NCBI GenBank assembly: GCA_001797935.1
Contig: MGQT01000059.1
Span: 2,027 to 7,567, forward strand
DNA from: Deltaproteobacteria bacterium RBG_16_54_18
GTDB lineage: Bacteria; Desulfobacterota; B13-G15; RBG-16-54-18
Direction: 5' to 3'
Length of the DNA: 5,541 bases
Of this stretch, positions 5,541-5,541 are shown one piece after another. The notes beneath the pieces were generated by a model, which saw only the letters and a program-made list of their open reading frames with translations, was not told the origin of the DNA and did not search any database. A program made the translations under genes and the position numbers. Positions within the stretch are counted from its first letter, which is position 1. Each line of letters begins with the position of its first letter.

Positions 5541-5541
5541 T

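Overview
The window looks like chromosomal DNA from an anaerobic or microaerophilic bacterium of moderately high GC. A Desulfobacterota-type ('deltaproteobacterial') or similar sulfate-reducer/syntroph lineage is my best guess. It rests on gene content (Mrp-type Fe-S ATPase, radical SAM enzyme, short nitroreductase, ArsM with a Cys-rich AbrB-like partner) and strong AGGAGG ribosome binding sites, not on any taxonomic marker. No rRNA, tRNA, CRISPR array, transposase or integrase was seen. Coding density is high and no gene-free stretch reaches 300 bases.

Layout. (1) Positions 1-462, minus strand: the N-terminal 154 codons of a P1-family (DmpA-like) peptidase that runs off the left edge. (2) Positions 463-628: a divergent control region with two recognisable sigma70-type promoters facing away from each other, one for the peptidase and one for the rightward genes. 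(3) Positions 629-3540, plus strand: an Mrp/NBP35-type P-loop ATPase, then after 106 bases a tightly packed trio: a short nitroreductase, a zinc-ribbon Nudix hydrolase (2-base gap) and a COG0731 radical SAM protein (4-base ATGA overlap). (4) Positions 3570-5447, minus strand: a three-gene set transcribed leftwards towards the radical SAM gene. In order of transcription it holds a 97-residue Cys-rich AbrB/MazE/SpoVT-fold protein, an arsenite methyltransferase (ArsM), and an integral-membrane methyltransferase of the isoprenylcysteine methyltransferase/NnrU/MddA superfamily. (5) Positions 5461-5541: two adjacent GC-rich perfect hairpins upstream of that set.

How the parts may work together. The rightward genes read as a redox/Fe-S and nucleotide-housekeeping cluster. 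Mrp would carry or deliver [4Fe-4S] clusters, of which the radical SAM enzyme is a local consumer, but no pathway can be assigned from sequence alone. The leftward set is the more distinctive part. ArsM should methylate arsenite using S-adenosylmethionine. The small Cys-rich protein is a plausible DNA-binding, metalloid- or thiol-sensing partner, of a type I associate from memory with mercury-methylation (hgcAB) neighbourhoods. The membrane methyltransferase resembles thiol S-methyltransferases, so the set may be a metalloid/thiol methylation cassette. That last step is inference.
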